Part shown: positions 10,168 to 19,504 of the stretch, piece by piece
Layout of the letters: every line of letters begins with the position of its first letter
Position numbering within the stretch: the first letter of the stretch is position 1
Assembly (NCBI GenBank): GCA_046331565.1
Contig: JAXLQP010000002.1
Location: forward strand, 1 to 64,000
Source of the DNA: DASRDU01 sp046331565
Lineage (GTDB): Bacteria; Acidobacteriota; Blastocatellia; RBC074
Direction: 5' to 3'
DNA length: 64,000 nt
The notes under the pieces: model-generated
What the model was told of the DNA's origin: nothing
Databases searched by the model: none
The model's input: the letters and a program-made list of their open reading frames with translations, nothing else
Made by a program: the position numbers and the translations under genes

Positions 10168-11634
10168 TTGAAGCGAAATATCCGCATCCTCATCATTGAT
10201 GACGAAACCTCGATTACCGACGGCTTGCGACTGATTCTGAACGACGAAGGCTACTGGGTCGAAACCACTGCCACGCTGGTTGAAGGCATCGCCGCCATCA
10301 ATCGCACCCAGTTCGATCTGGTCATTACTGACGTGCAGTTGCCCGGCGAATTGCAGGGCGGCATGCGCATTCTCAAACACATCAAATCAGTTCGCCCCGA
10401 AACCGAAGTGATTCTGATTACCGGTTATGGCTCAATTCCGCAGGCCGTCGAAGCGACGCGGGCCGGGGCGTTCTATTTCGTCGAAAAACCATTCGAGCCG
10501 GAACAGATTCTGCTGATTATCGAAAAGGCGCTTGAACGCCGCCTGCTGCTTGCCGAATCCGAAGACCTGCGCAAACGCCTGTCGCAGCGCGAAGGCTCGC
10601 CCAACATTGTCTGCGCCTCGAAGGCCATGCAGCAGATTCTGCAAACCATCGAAAGCGTCGCCCGCAGCGATGCCAACGTGCTGATCATCGGTGAATCGGG
10701 CACCGGCAAGGAACTGATCGCCAATGCGCTGCATTACAATTCGCTGCGCGCTGATCGTGAATTCGTCAAGGTCAACTGCTCGGCGCTGCCCAAGGAACTG
10801 ATTGAATCGGAACTGTTCGGCTATGTCAGGGGCGCGTTCACCGGCGCGGTTTCTGATCGCCAGGGACTTTTTGCCCAGGCCAATGGCGGCAGCCTGCTGC
10901 TTGATGAACTGGCCGAAATGCCCATCAGCCTGCAACCCAAGCTGCTGCGCGTGCTCGAAGAGCGCCGTTACCGCCGCGTCGGTGACACCGAAAGCCGCGA
11001 GGTCAATTTCAGGCTGGTCTGCTCGACCAACCGCGAGCCGAAGGAAGCGATCAGGGAAGGTCTGTTGCGCGAGGATCTTTTTTATCGCGTCTCGACAATC
11101 ACGATTTATGTGCCGCCACTGCGCGAACGCCCCGAAGATTTGCCGCTGATGATTGATCATTTCTTCCGCGTCTTCACGCAGAAATATGACCGGCGGCTGA
11201 GCGGCATTGCGCGGGCCGCTTATCAGCGGATGCTGGCTTATCGCTGGCCCGGCAATGTGCGCGAATTGCAGAACGTGATGGAACGCGCCGTGCTGCTGGC
11301 GCGCGGCGAACTGATCGAGGTCGAAGACCTGCCCACGGATACCCGCGATTCGGTGGCGGCTGATGATTTCTTTGTGCCGCCGAATATGACGCTGGATGAA
11401 ATCGAGCGCCTGGTCATTGCCCGCACGCTCGAACGCACGCAGGGCAACAAACTTGAAGCCGCGCGCATTCTGGGCATCTATCGCCCGCGCCTGTACAGCA
11501 AAATCAGGAAGTACAAAATCGAAGTGGCCAAAGAACCGGGCAAACGCCGCAAACGAACGCGCCAGCAGCAGGCTGACAAGCAGGCCGAAGGCGGTCAGTC
11601 AGCGCGACGCGCCGGAGCAGAGGCGACAGATTGA
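10168..11634 (+). CDS. NtrC-family sigma-54-dependent response regulator
   Basis: A 488-residue enhancer-binding activator. It has a receiver domain with DD at 11-12 and phospho-Asp D55, and a AAA+ sigma-54 interaction domain with Walker A GESGTGKE (175-182) and the sigma-54 contact loop GAFTGA (222-227). A Fis-type helix-turn-helix (about 415-455, NKLEAARILGIYRPRLYSKI) follows, then a basic tail rich in K/R/Q. The start is TTG at 10168, supported by GAAGGAG about 8 nt upstream and by the beginning of the receiver fold. Co-operonic with the degenerate kinase. Genes controlled cannot be told; no -24/-12 promoter was recognised in the window. Confidence 0.95.
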   Translation: MKRNIRILIIDDETSITDGLRLILNDEGYWVETTATLVEGIAAINRTQFDLVITDVQLPGELQGGMRILKHIKSVRPETEVILITGYGSIPQAVEATRAGAFYFVEKPFEPEQILLIIEKALERRLLLAESEDLRKRLSQREGSPNIVCASKAMQQILQTIESVARSDANVLIIGESGTGKELIANALHYNSLRADREFVKVNCSALPKELIESELFGYVRGAFTGAVSDRQGLFAQANGGSLLLDELAEMPISLQPKLLRVLEERRYRRVGDTESREVNFRLVCSTNREPKEAIREGLLREDLFYRVSTITIYVPPLRERPEDLPLMIDHFFRVFTQKYDRRLSGIARAAYQRMLAYRWPGNVRELQNVMERAVLLARGELIEVEDLPTDTRDSVAADDFFVPPNMTLDEIERLVIARTLERTQGNKLEAARILGIYRPRLYSKIRKYKIEVAKEPGKRRKRTRQQQADKQAEGGQSARRAGAEATD

Positions 11635-11642
11635 AACGGGAA

Positions 11643-13355
11643 TCAACTGCGCACCGGGCGAGGAGCGATGGTGCGGAAAGGCAGCAGGTTGGAAAGCTTT
11701 TTGATCTCTTCGTCGAGTTTGGTAATCAGGTCGTCCACCTTCTTCAGCGTGGAACTCACGTCAGGAAATTTGTTCTCAGCCAGCAGATGATCGGCATTAC
11801 TTAATTCAGTATCAGCTTCATTGAGCGCCTTTTCGACGCTCTCCTTGCGCGCATCAGGCAACTGCAACAGTTTTGTCCGGCGGTCGCCAAGCATCCCCCG
11901 ATATTTCTCAATCTCTTTTTTCAGATTATCGCGCTGAATTTCCTGGCCGGTCGCGGTCTGCTCGAAACTCTGTTTCGACCTCTGAAAATAAGTGCGCGCC
12001 AGAATCAGTCCGGTGGTCACCAGTCCCAGAAACAGCAGCACGGTGATCATCCGCGCCGGAGTAAGTCTGATGCCCGTCGGCGCGGCATCCTTGCGCCGGA
12101 AGTCAGGGTTGTCATCAAGCGCCGCCTGTCGTGCGGCAGCCGCTATTGACAGATCATCAGCCGATGCGGGAGCCGCGGCGGCACTGGCCGCCGCAACCGG
12201 TGGCGGATCATCAATCATCCCGGCGGCAACCGGCTCAGGCTGGCGCTGCCCGTCAGCCTCAGATTCCTGTTCGTAATCATCGCGTCCGAAAACAGCGGTC
12301 GGAGAGCGCCGCCGCCCGCCTGGCGGCTTGTCCTTTCCCTGATCCGTCGCGGCTTCAGAATTTCTGATCGGCTGGGTGCTGCGCGGTGCAGGCGTATCGG
12401 TCACATCCCGGCTGAGCGGCTGCGTGGTGTCGCTGCCACCGTTGAGTTGAATCCGGGTCGGCGTGTCAGGCGCGCGCGTGAGGCTTTCAGGCGCGAGCGG
12501 TTCGCGGTCTTCGGGCGGTTGCAGTCCCGCGCCCGAAAACTGCGCGATGACGACCGTGATGTTATCTTCGCCGCCGCGTTCATTGGCCAGCGCGATCAGT
12601 TCGTGACAGGCCGATTTCAGGTCAGGCGCGGAATGCACGATGCGCGCAATTTCATCAGCGTGCATCTTGCCTGACAGCCCGTCACTGCACAGCAGCAGCG
12701 TGTCATACTGCCTGAGCGGCAGCGAACTGACTTCGACGTTCACCGTCGCCTGCGCGCCGAGCGCCTGCAAAATCACATTTTTATACTGGTGATTCTCCGC
12801 CTCTTCTTCGGTGATCTGCCCGGCGTCAAGCAGTTGCTGAACCAGTGACTGATCCTTGGTGGTGCGGACAATTTTGCCATTCCGCAAAAGGTAGGCACGA
12901 CTGTCGCCAACCTGGGCAAAATAGATGCGATCACCCAGCGTCGCCGCTGCCGTAAAGGTTGCGCCCAGTCCCCGGTGCGACGGGTTGCGACTGCCTTCTT
13001 CATTGATCAGGGCGTTGGCATCTTCGATGGCCAGGCGCAGCCGTTCAGGAAATGAAAGCCTGCCGTAAAGGTCGTGCGCCTGCAATTGCAGCATGCGGGC
13101 GCGCACGGTTTCGACTGCCATGCGCGAAGCCACTTCACCGGCCAGCGCGCCTCCCATCCCGTCCGACACCGCCAGCAAAGAGCCGTAATAACCCTGGCCG
13201 TAAGTGAGCAGCGCGTGATTCTCTTCTTCATGGGCAATCCAACTCTGCCCGGTCGAAAGATCGAGGATCAGGAAGTTATCCTCATTGCCGCTGCGCACCA
13301 TGCCGACATCGGTCTGGGCATAAAGGGCTAAGGTGATATTGGGAACCTCAGTCAT
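11643..13355 (-). CDS. PP2C-type Ser/Thr protein phosphatase with C-terminal membrane anchor
   Basis: A 570-residue protein. Residues 1-270 form a PP2C domain with metal-binding motifs GNEDN (D26), SDGMGGA (65-70), GDSRAY, SDGLSG and GGEDNITVV, as in PrpC/Stp1 phosphatases that oppose Hanks-type kinases. A low-complexity Pro/Ala/Asp linker (about 275-430) leads to one membrane helix at about 433-455 and a charged coiled-coil C-terminus that should lie outside the cytoplasm. No partner kinase gene is in the window. It converges on the NtrC-type gene with only 8 nt between stops. Confidence 0.93.
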   Translation of the reverse strand: MTEVPNITLALYAQTDVGMVRSGNEDNFLILDLSTGQSWIAHEEENHALLTYGQGYYGSLLAVSDGMGGALAGEVASRMAVETVRARMLQLQAHDLYGRLSFPERLRLAIEDANALINEEGSRNPSHRGLGATFTAAATLGDRIYFAQVGDSRAYLLRNGKIVRTTKDQSLVQQLLDAGQITEEEAENHQYKNVILQALGAQATVNVEVSSLPLRQYDTLLLCSDGLSGKMHADEIARIVHSAPDLKSACHELIALANERGGEDNITVVIAQFSGAGLQPPEDREPLAPESLTRAPDTPTRIQLNGGSDTTQPLSRDVTDTPAPRSTQPIRNSEAATDQGKDKPPGGRRRSPTAVFGRDDYEQESEADGQRQPEPVAAGMIDDPPPVAAASAAAAPASADDLSIAAAARQAALDDNPDFRRKDAAPTGIRLTPARMITVLLFLGLVTTGLILARTYFQRSKQSFEQTATGQEIQRDNLKKEIEKYRGMLGDRRTKLLQLPDARKESVEKALNEADTELSNADHLLAENKFPDVSSTLKKVDDLITKLDEEIKKLSNLLPFRTIAPRPVRS

Positions 13356-13359
13356 AGTC

Positions 13360-13440
13360 GGGATTGCAGATTATAAGATTGCAGAGTGCCACCTGGTTTT
13401 CGTCACAACGCGCACGTTGCAATCCGCAATCCGCATTATT
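13360..13440. repeat. GATTGCA/TGCAATC short-repeat pair
   Basis: GATTGCAGATT...GATTGCAG (about 13361-13384) and the inverse TTGCAATCCGCAATCCGC (about 13417-13435) face each other. The right edge reaches the TAA (13436-13438) of the downstream-reading PLP enzyme gene, so it is another repeat anchored at a stop codon; it also lies just upstream of the phosphatase gene start. Confidence 0.65.
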
Positions 13441-14572
13441 GATTCAGCGCCTGATCCAGATCAGCAATGATGTCCTCAACATCTTCAATGCCGACCGAGA
13501 TGCGCACCAGCCCGTCAGTAATGCCAAGCTGGTGGCGTTTTTCCACTGGCACAGAGGCATGCGTCATCGTGGCCGGGTGCGAAATCAGCGACTCGACCCC
13601 GCCGAGGCTTTCAGCCAGCGCACAGAGTCGCACATTATCCAATACCCCCCGCGCAGCCGCAAGCGAACCCATCTCGAACGCAATCATTCCGCCAAACCCC
13701 GTCATCAGCCGCTGTGCCCGCGCGTGCTGCGGATGCGAAGCCAGACCGGGATAATAAACCCGCTGCACCTTCGGATGCTCGGTCAGAAACGCGGCCACCG
13801 CGCGCCCGTTCGCATCGTGCTGCTTCATCCGCACAGCCAGGGTTTTGGTGCCGCGCAGCACGAGAAATGAATCAAAGGGTGAAATGATCGCGCCCACCGC
13901 GTTTTGCAGGAAGCCAATCCGTTCACCATCTTCGGGCCGCGTCGTCACGACCACGCCGCCGACGCTGTCGCTGTGGCCATTCAGATACTTCGTCGTTGAA
14001 TGCACCACAATGTCCGCGCCCCACTCAATCGGACGCAGAAAATACGGACTCATAAACGTGTTGTCCATCGCCAGCCGGATGCCGCGATCAGCGGCCAGGC
14101 GACCGATGCCTTCAAGGTCGGCAATCTGCATCACCGGATTGGTCGGAGTTTCCAGAAAGATCAGCTTCGTTTCGGGGCGAATTGCGGCCTCGACGGTGGC
14201 GGCTTCAGTCGTGTCAACATAACTGAAATCCAGCCCGAACTGTCGCATCACGCGTTCGCACAGACGATAAGTGCCGCCGTAGGTATTGTCAGAAACAATC
14301 ACGTGATCGCCTGCCCTGAGCAGCATCATCACGGCATGAATCGCGGACATTCCCGAAGCAAAGCAGTGCGCGTCTCGCCCGCCCTCAAGCGCGGCCAGAT
14401 TCTTTTCCAGCGAGCGCCGCGTCAGATTATGTGTGCGCGCATATTCGTAACCCTTATGTTGTCCGAGCGCGTCCTGCGCGTAAGTCGAAGTCTGATAAAT
14501 CGGCACCGTCACCGCGCCGGTTACCGGATCAGGCTCCTGTCCGGCGTGAATAGCTCTCGTTGCAAAACCCAT
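13436..14572 (-). CDS. Cys/Met metabolism PLP-dependent enzyme (cystathionine gamma-synthase/lyase type)
   Basis: A 378-residue fold-type I PLP enzyme in the trans-sulfuration family. FATRAIHAGQEPDPVTGAV..P at the N-terminus, the PLP-binding segments ASGMSAIHAVM and LEGGRDAHCF, and the Schiff-base lysine in STTKYLNGHSD (K195) are all present. Conservation does not separate gamma-synthase (MetB) from gamma-lyase; the motif SLGGVESLISHPATMTHASVP is common to both. No sulfur-metabolism neighbours help. The ATG at 14572 matches the family N-terminus. Confidence 0.93.
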   Translation of the reverse strand: MGFATRAIHAGQEPDPVTGAVTVPIYQTSTYAQDALGQHKGYEYARTHNLTRRSLEKNLAALEGGRDAHCFASGMSAIHAVMMLLRAGDHVIVSDNTYGGTYRLCERVMRQFGLDFSYVDTTEAATVEAAIRPETKLIFLETPTNPVMQIADLEGIGRLAADRGIRLAMDNTFMSPYFLRPIEWGADIVVHSTTKYLNGHSDSVGGVVVTTRPEDGERIGFLQNAVGAIISPFDSFLVLRGTKTLAVRMKQHDANGRAVAAFLTEHPKVQRVYYPGLASHPQHARAQRLMTGFGGMIAFEMGSLAAARGVLDNVRLCALAESLGGVESLISHPATMTHASVPVEKRHQLGITDGLVRISVGIEDVEDIIADLDQALNQ

Positions 14573-14676
14573 AATTTACAAATGATTGATGTCAGGGCGA
14601 CACAGCGATTTTAAGGATTCAGAACAGAAAAGAAAAGCAGAATGCACCGCAAAGAACTGACCGAAGATGATGAATA

Positions 14677-14706
14677 TTATCAGCAATGCGTCCCTGACTT
14701 TATAAT
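14677..14706 (+). promoter_or_regulatory. Putative sigma-70-type promoter for the DUF4926 gene
   Basis: TATAAT at 14701-14706 with TTATCA 18 nt upstream (14677-14682), about 107 nt before the ATG at 14814. The -10 box is perfect, the -35 box matches 4 of 6. Prediction by eye only. Confidence 0.35.
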
Positions 14707-14813
14707 GCGAACGGCAGCAGACAGGGCAACTGTTCAGGGTGCGCGGATCGTTCGTCAGGGAGAAAATATCCCCGGCTGACGACCTGTGACAGCTTGTGAA
14801 AGGGAGCAGGACG

Positions 14814-15032
14814 ATGAATTCAGCAATCAAACTCCTCGATGTAGTGGCGCTGACCTCAGACCTGCCCGACCGGAAGTTACGTCGTGGTCAGGTCGGAACA
14901 GTGGTTGAAGAACTGGCCACTGATGTTTACGAAGTTGAATTCTGCGATGACAAAGGAAGAACCTGTGCGCTGCTCGCTCTGCCCGCTGAACATCTGATGG
15001 TGCTGCATTATCAGCCCGCCCAGGCAGGCTGA
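14814..15032 (+). CDS. DUF4926 domain protein
   Basis: A 72-residue protein with the DUF4926 pattern: LLDVVALTSDLPDRKLRRGQVGTVVEEL...YEVEFCDDKGRTCALLALPAEHLMVL. This small SH3-like fold is often encoded beside a DUF6883 protein in putative toxin-antitoxin-like pairs, but no such partner is here. The ATG at 14814 is preferred over 14796 because AAGGGAGCAGG stands just upstream. Function unknown. Confidence 0.8.
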   Translation: MNSAIKLLDVVALTSDLPDRKLRRGQVGTVVEELATDVYEVEFCDDKGRTCALLALPAEHLMVLHYQPAQAG

Positions 15033-15168
15033 TTCGTTACAGAGCCATTCTCATCGCTCCTTTATTATTCAGGGACAGCGCGCCATCTGCTGAATGAAAC
15101 TCTGGTTTCTGTTTTGTCTCTTCACCACACCAGCACTGATGCTGACGGCTGAAAAAACTGCGGGCCAA

Positions 15169-15870
15169 TCAGTTGCCTGGTTTCTTCTGTTCGCCGCCCG
15201 GTGCGGGACGGTTCTGCTCGCGGCGCGGGAAGGGCAGGCTGACGAGCGGTCGGGCGTGTCCCTGGTGACAATCGTTACAACTGACGGCGCTGCCGTCCTG
15301 CTTTGTCAGGCCGCGACTGTATTCGGTCATCATAAAGCGCGTGATCTGTTTGAGCGCCGTTTCCGTTTCGAAGCTGTCTCCCTTGTGACAGTATTCGCAG
15401 TCCACGCCGAGCGCAGTATTGAAAGCCTGCATCACCGCGCCGATCTGATTGCGCTGGATCACCTGCAAACCGGAAACAGGTTTGGCGAGCGCGCTGTCAA
15501 AGGGCCGCGTGCGCAGCGGATTGGGCTGCTCCTGATGGCAGTCCTTGCAGGTGACGGCGCTGCCATCCTTGTGCTTCATCGCGTTCACGTAATCACGCAG
15601 CATCAGCCGCGAAACCTGCTTGCGCGGCGTGTCAGTCTCAAAGGGCGCCTGATGACAAAAGTTGCATTCGACGCCGAGCGCCGCCGCCCAGTTGCGCATT
15701 TCCTGAATGACCTGCGGGCGCGTCATGCCCTTGAGCACCTGCAGGTTTTTCAACTCCTGCTGCGCCGGTGGCTGTGATGGCGGCGTTTGCTGCGCCTGCA
15801 CCAGTGAAAATGCCATCGGCGCAGCGATGACAAGGATGGCCAGCAGTTTTGCGGTCTCACGTCTGATCAT
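15169..15870 (-). CDS. Exported tetraheme c-type cytochrome (duplicated diheme unit)
   Basis: A 233-residue protein with a signal peptide (about 1-26, ending VQA). Four CxxCH sites are arranged as two similar halves: CNFCH (69-73) with CKDCH, then CEYCH with CNDCH. The phrases MRNWAAALGVECNFCH and MQAFNTALGVDCEYCH show the internal duplication and match the 'photosynthetic reaction centre cytochrome c subunit-like' family that is expanded in Acidobacteria. It is likely a periplasmic electron carrier. The tail is Pro/Lys-rich. No redox partner is adjacent. Confidence 0.9.
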   Translation of the reverse strand: MIRRETAKLLAILVIAAPMAFSLVQAQQTPPSQPPAQQELKNLQVLKGMTRPQVIQEMRNWAAALGVECNFCHQAPFETDTPRKQVSRLMLRDYVNAMKHKDGSAVTCKDCHQEQPNPLRTRPFDSALAKPVSGLQVIQRNQIGAVMQAFNTALGVDCEYCHKGDSFETETALKQITRFMMTEYSRGLTKQDGSAVSCNDCHQGHARPLVSLPFPRREQNRPAPGGEQKKPGN

Positions 15871-16258
15871 TTGATCCTCCAGATAAAAAGTTGCAGCGCC
15901 GGGAATGCGCTGTCCATTGCCGGATCAGAAAGCCGACGGCTTCAGCCTGTTGCCTGAAGCTGAATCAGTCGGCTGCCCGATATTTTTCTGCGGATGCCGG
16001 GAGGGGACGCGCGAGCTTAGCACTTCCGGTTCCGAACGGTTGTTAAGAGCAGGATAACAGTTTGTAAGGAAAGTAAATTGTACGGCGTCAGTCGCGGCAA
16101 TAGCCAGCGCCGGATTGCGATGCCGCAGAACTTGCGCTAGATTACCGCACGCACCACAGTATGGTTCTTCAATTCCATCAGCGATGCACCTTCATCCCGC
16201 ATCGCCCGTAAGTGAAAAATCAGCTTTCCGCCTCCCGGCTTCAGGAGTCGTTTCAGTT
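15871..16258. other. Divergent intergenic region between cytochrome and amidohydrolase genes
   Basis: 388 nt without a supportable gene. A nested inverted repeat lies at 15932-15973 (GCCGAC...GTCGGC enclosing CTTCAG...CTGAAG). An in-frame upstream ATG at 16115 exists for the amidohydrolase, but the 48 residues it would add do not look like protein of this family. Promoters for both genes are expected here. Confidence 0.5.
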
Positions 16259-17977
16259 ATGAAGATGCAGATCAGCAGCCGCTTCAGGCTCATCCTTGTC
16301 ATTGCGACATTCCTAACACTATCCATCTTTTTTGCCGCACGCCGCGCTGAAATGCGCGCCATCGAAGGCGAAGCTTACGCCATCAAAGGCGGCACGGTCG
16401 TGACCGTCACCGGCGCGACGATTCAAAAGGGCGTGGTCGTCATTCGCAACGGCCTGATTGAAGCCGTTGGCGCTGACGTGGCCATTCCGGCTGACGCGCG
16501 CGTGATTGATGCCACCGGCCTGACGGTTTATCCCGGCCTGATTGATTCAAACACGAATCTCGGTCTGGGCACAGCCGCACCGGCCCCCGCCGCAGGCGGA
16601 CGCGGCGGCGCACCGGCAGCGCCCGTTCCGGCGCAACTCGCCGCAGCGAACGCACCTGCGGCCACGCCGCCGGGTCAGAGTCCTGAACTGATGGCGGCAG
16701 ACCAGTTGAAAATCACGCCTGAGACTTTCGACAATCAGCGCGCCGCAGGCATCACGACCATTCTCAGCGCGCCGCGCGAAGGCATTTATCAGGGCCAGAG
16801 CGTGCTGCTCAACCTCGGCGGCGACGCGCCTGAAAAACTGATTCTCAAATCGCCGGTGACGCTCAATGTCGCCTTCGTTCCGTCACGCGGCACTTATCCG
16901 GGTTCGCTGATGGGCGTTTTTGCGTTCCTGCGCCAGTCGCTGCTCGATGCGCAGTGGTATCGTGAAGCCCAGGCGCGTTACAGCAGGGAGAAACGCGGCA
17001 TGCAGCGGCCCGAAGCCGATAAGTCACTGGCTGCGCTGCAACCCGTCATCAATGGCGAAATGCCGGTTCTTTTCACCGCCAATTCGGTGCGCGAAATCAA
17101 GCGCGCCATCGGTCTCGCTGAAGAATTCAAACTCCGGTATCTGATCGGCGGCGGTCAGCAGAGCTATGAAATTGCCGACCTGCTGAAGGAAAAGAACGCG
17201 ACCGTGCTGCTCAGTCTGAACTTCCCGCAGCGTCCGGCGAATCTGGAAGACCCTGAAGTCGAAGCCCTGCGCGTGCTGCGTGAGCGCGCCGAAGCGCCGA
17301 AGGCCGCTGCCTCGCTGTACAAGGCAGGCGTGCGCTTCGCCTTTCAGTCCGGTTATCTGAGCCGCCCGTCTGATTTCATTGCCAACGCAGCCAGGGCCAT
17401 CGAATCCGGACTGCCGAAAGATGCCGCGCTCAGGGCGCTGACCATCTGGCCGGCTGAAATTTTCGGCGTGGCCGAGCAGGTGGGCAGTCTCGAAAAAGGC
17501 AAGATTGCCAACCTCGTCATCACCAGCGGTGATTTGTTCGACCGTCGCTCGCAGGTCAAATATGTCTTCATTGATGGTCGGCAGTACGAGGTCAAGGCCC
17601 CCGCTCCGGCAGGCCCGGCAGGTCGCGGCGGCCCCGGCGGACGGCCCGGCGCAGGCGGCGCACCGGCCAGCGCGGTTTCAGCCGCAGGCAACTGGGCCAT
17701 CACCGCGCAATCGCCTGACGGCCCGGTTCAGGTCACGCTCGCCGTCACCCAGGATGGCAATGCGCTGAGCGGCAATATCACGACGCCGTTCGGCACCTTC
17801 CCGGTCACGGGTCGCGTCAACGGCAATGAAGTGACCTTCAGTTTCACCGCCAAAGTTCAGGATCAGGAACTGCCGATCACAGCCAAAGGCACGCTGGACG
17901 GCAATTCAATCAAAGGCACGATGTCCGTGATGGGCAACGAAGCGGAATTCAGCGGCACGCGCGCGCCGCGCCAGTAA
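16259..17977 (+). CDS. Exported amidohydrolase-fold protein lacking metal ligands, with C-terminal beta domain
   Basis: A 572-residue protein with a signal peptide/anchor (about 8-25). The amidohydrolase fold is recognisable from GGTVVTVTGATIQKGVVVIRNG, ARVIDATGLTVYPGLID and the C-terminal GSLEKGKIANLVITSGD. The HxH motif that should follow PGLID is replaced by SNTNLGLG, and the late Asp loop reads FQSGY. The protein therefore probably lacks the metal centre. An Ala/Pro/Gly-rich insert (about 100-135) and a Gly/Pro linker (about 445-470) precede a C-terminal beta-sandwich of about 95 residues that resembles a lipocalin-like domain. First of three amidohydrolases in one operon, 16 nt before the next. 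The ATG at 16259 follows CAGGAG. Confidence 0.85.
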   Translation: MKMQISSRFRLILVIATFLTLSIFFAARRAEMRAIEGEAYAIKGGTVVTVTGATIQKGVVVIRNGLIEAVGADVAIPADARVIDATGLTVYPGLIDSNTNLGLGTAAPAPAAGGRGGAPAAPVPAQLAAANAPAATPPGQSPELMAADQLKITPETFDNQRAAGITTILSAPREGIYQGQSVLLNLGGDAPEKLILKSPVTLNVAFVPSRGTYPGSLMGVFAFLRQSLLDAQWYREAQARYSREKRGMQRPEADKSLAALQPVINGEMPVLFTANSVREIKRAIGLAEEFKLRYLIGGGQQSYEIADLLKEKNATVLLSLNFPQRPANLEDPEVEALRVLRERAEAPKAAASLYKAGVRFAFQSGYLSRPSDFIANAARAIESGLPKDAALRALTIWPAEIFGVAEQVGSLEKGKIANLVITSGDLFDRRSQVKYVFIDGRQYEVKAPAPAGPAGRGGPGGRPGAGGAPASAVSAAGNWAITAQSPDGPVQVTLAVTQDGNALSGNITTPFGTFPVTGRVNGNEVTFSFTAKVQDQELPITAKGTLDGNSIKGTMSVMGNEAEFSGTRAPRQ

Positions 17978-17993
17978 GCAAAGGAAACTCACC

Positions 17994-19433
17994 ATGAAGA
18001 AACAGCACCTGATTCTTTCCTTCTTTCTGCTGATTGCGTTCGGCGTTGTCGCGCTGGCGCAGTCGAATGAAACGCTGATCAAAAATGCCACGATCATGAC
18101 GGCCTCGCACGGCACGATTGAAAATGGCTCGATTCTGATTCGGGACGGCAAAATCGCGGCGGTCGGCAAAAACAGCGAGGTCAAGGCCGGGCCGAATGCG
18201 CGCGTCATTGACGCGACCGGACAGTACGTCACGCCGGGCCTGATTGATGCCCATTCACACACGGCGCTCGATGATGTCAACGAAGGCACGCTCTCGGTCA
18301 CGGCAATGGTGCGGATGCGCGATGTGGTCAACGATACCGACATCAACATCTATCGCCAGCTTGCGGGTGGCACGACGACGATTCACCCGATGCACGGCAG
18401 CGCCAATTCCATCGGCGGTCAGAACGTGATTCTCAAACTGAAATGGGGGCGCTCTGCCGAAGAGATGATCTTTCCTGACATGCCGCGCACGATCAAATTC
18501 GCGCTCGGCGAAAATCCGAAGCGTTCGGGTAATCAGGCCAATCCCTTTGCCGCGCCGGGTCGCCCGCTGCGTTATCCGGCCACCAGAATGGGCGTTGAAT
18601 TCACCATCCGCGAAGCCTTCGTCGAGGCCAAAGAATACATGGCCAAGTGGGACGCTTACGAAGCGGCCAAAGCACGCGGTGAAAACCCGCTGCCGCCGCG
18701 CCGTGACCTCAAACTCGACGCCATTTCAGACATTCTGCGCGGCAAACTTTCGATTCATTCACACTGCTATCGCGCCGATGAAATTCTGATGCTCATCAGC
18801 CTGGCCGATGAACTCGGCTTCAAAATCACGACGTTCCAGCATGTGCTTGAAGGTTACAAAGTGGCCAAAGAGATTGCCGCGCACGGCGCAGGCGGTTCGA
18901 CCTTCAGCGACTGGTGGGCTTACAAGATGGAAGCCTTTGACGCGATTCCCGGCAACGCGGCGATTATGGCGCACAAAGGCATCGTGACTTCGATCAATTC
19001 TGACAGCAACGATCTCGCCCGCCGCCTTTATCAGGAAGCCGCCAAGACGATCAAGTACGGCAACCTGAGCGACGAAGAGGCGCTGCGTTTCGTCACGCTC
19101 AATCCGGCGAAGCAACTGAAGATTGATAACCGCGTCGGCAGCATTGATGTCGGCAAGGATGCCGATCTGGTGATCTTCAACGGCCATCCGTTCAGCATCT
19201 ATTCGCGGCCTGAAGTGACGATGATCGAAGGCACGGTCTACTTCGACCGCAAGGAAGACGCCCGCCGCCGCGAGCTGATTGCCAAAGAGAAAAAGGAACT
19301 GATCGAACGCGAAAAGAAGAACGCCGGTCAGGGCCAGCCGCAACAGCCCATGCCCACGCTGCCGCCGACGATCTCCGAGGAAGAGATTGATCACGGCATC
19401 GGCACGAAAGGCAGCAACCACGATCATCGGTAA
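17994..19433 (+). CDS. Exported metal-dependent amidohydrolase
   Basis: A 479-residue protein with a clear signal peptide (1-21, ending ALA). It retains the metal ligands of the superfamily: HxH in PGLIDAHSHTA (about residue 85), a further His in SIHSHCYRAD, QHV and the Asp in NSDSNDL. It is thus the only catalytically complete member of the three-gene run. An imidazolonepropionase/prolidase-like class is likely; the substrate is unknown. The C-terminal tail is charged, then Gln/Pro-rich. AAAGGAAA precedes the ATG. Confidence 0.9.
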   Translation: MKKQHLILSFFLLIAFGVVALAQSNETLIKNATIMTASHGTIENGSILIRDGKIAAVGKNSEVKAGPNARVIDATGQYVTPGLIDAHSHTALDDVNEGTLSVTAMVRMRDVVNDTDINIYRQLAGGTTTIHPMHGSANSIGGQNVILKLKWGRSAEEMIFPDMPRTIKFALGENPKRSGNQANPFAAPGRPLRYPATRMGVEFTIREAFVEAKEYMAKWDAYEAAKARGENPLPPRRDLKLDAISDILRGKLSIHSHCYRADEILMLISLADELGFKITTFQHVLEGYKVAKEIAAHGAGGSTFSDWWAYKMEAFDAIPGNAAIMAHKGIVTSINSDSNDLARRLYQEAAKTIKYGNLSDEEALRFVTLNPAKQLKIDNRVGSIDVGKDADLVIFNGHPFSIYSRPEVTMIEGTVYFDRKEDARRRELIAKEKKELIEREKKNAGQGQPQQPMPTLPPTISEEEIDHGIGTKGSNHDHR

Positions 19434-19504
19434 TCATCAGCGTCTGCAAAGTTGTCAGCCCTGTGCTGACCTGACAGCGAATCTTTTTTCAGGAAATGAA
19501 TGCA

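Noticed and set aside
15094..15777. Plus-strand frame opposite the tetraheme cytochrome gene
   Set aside because: The four CxxCH motifs, signal peptide and duplication on the minus strand leave no doubt about which strand is coding.
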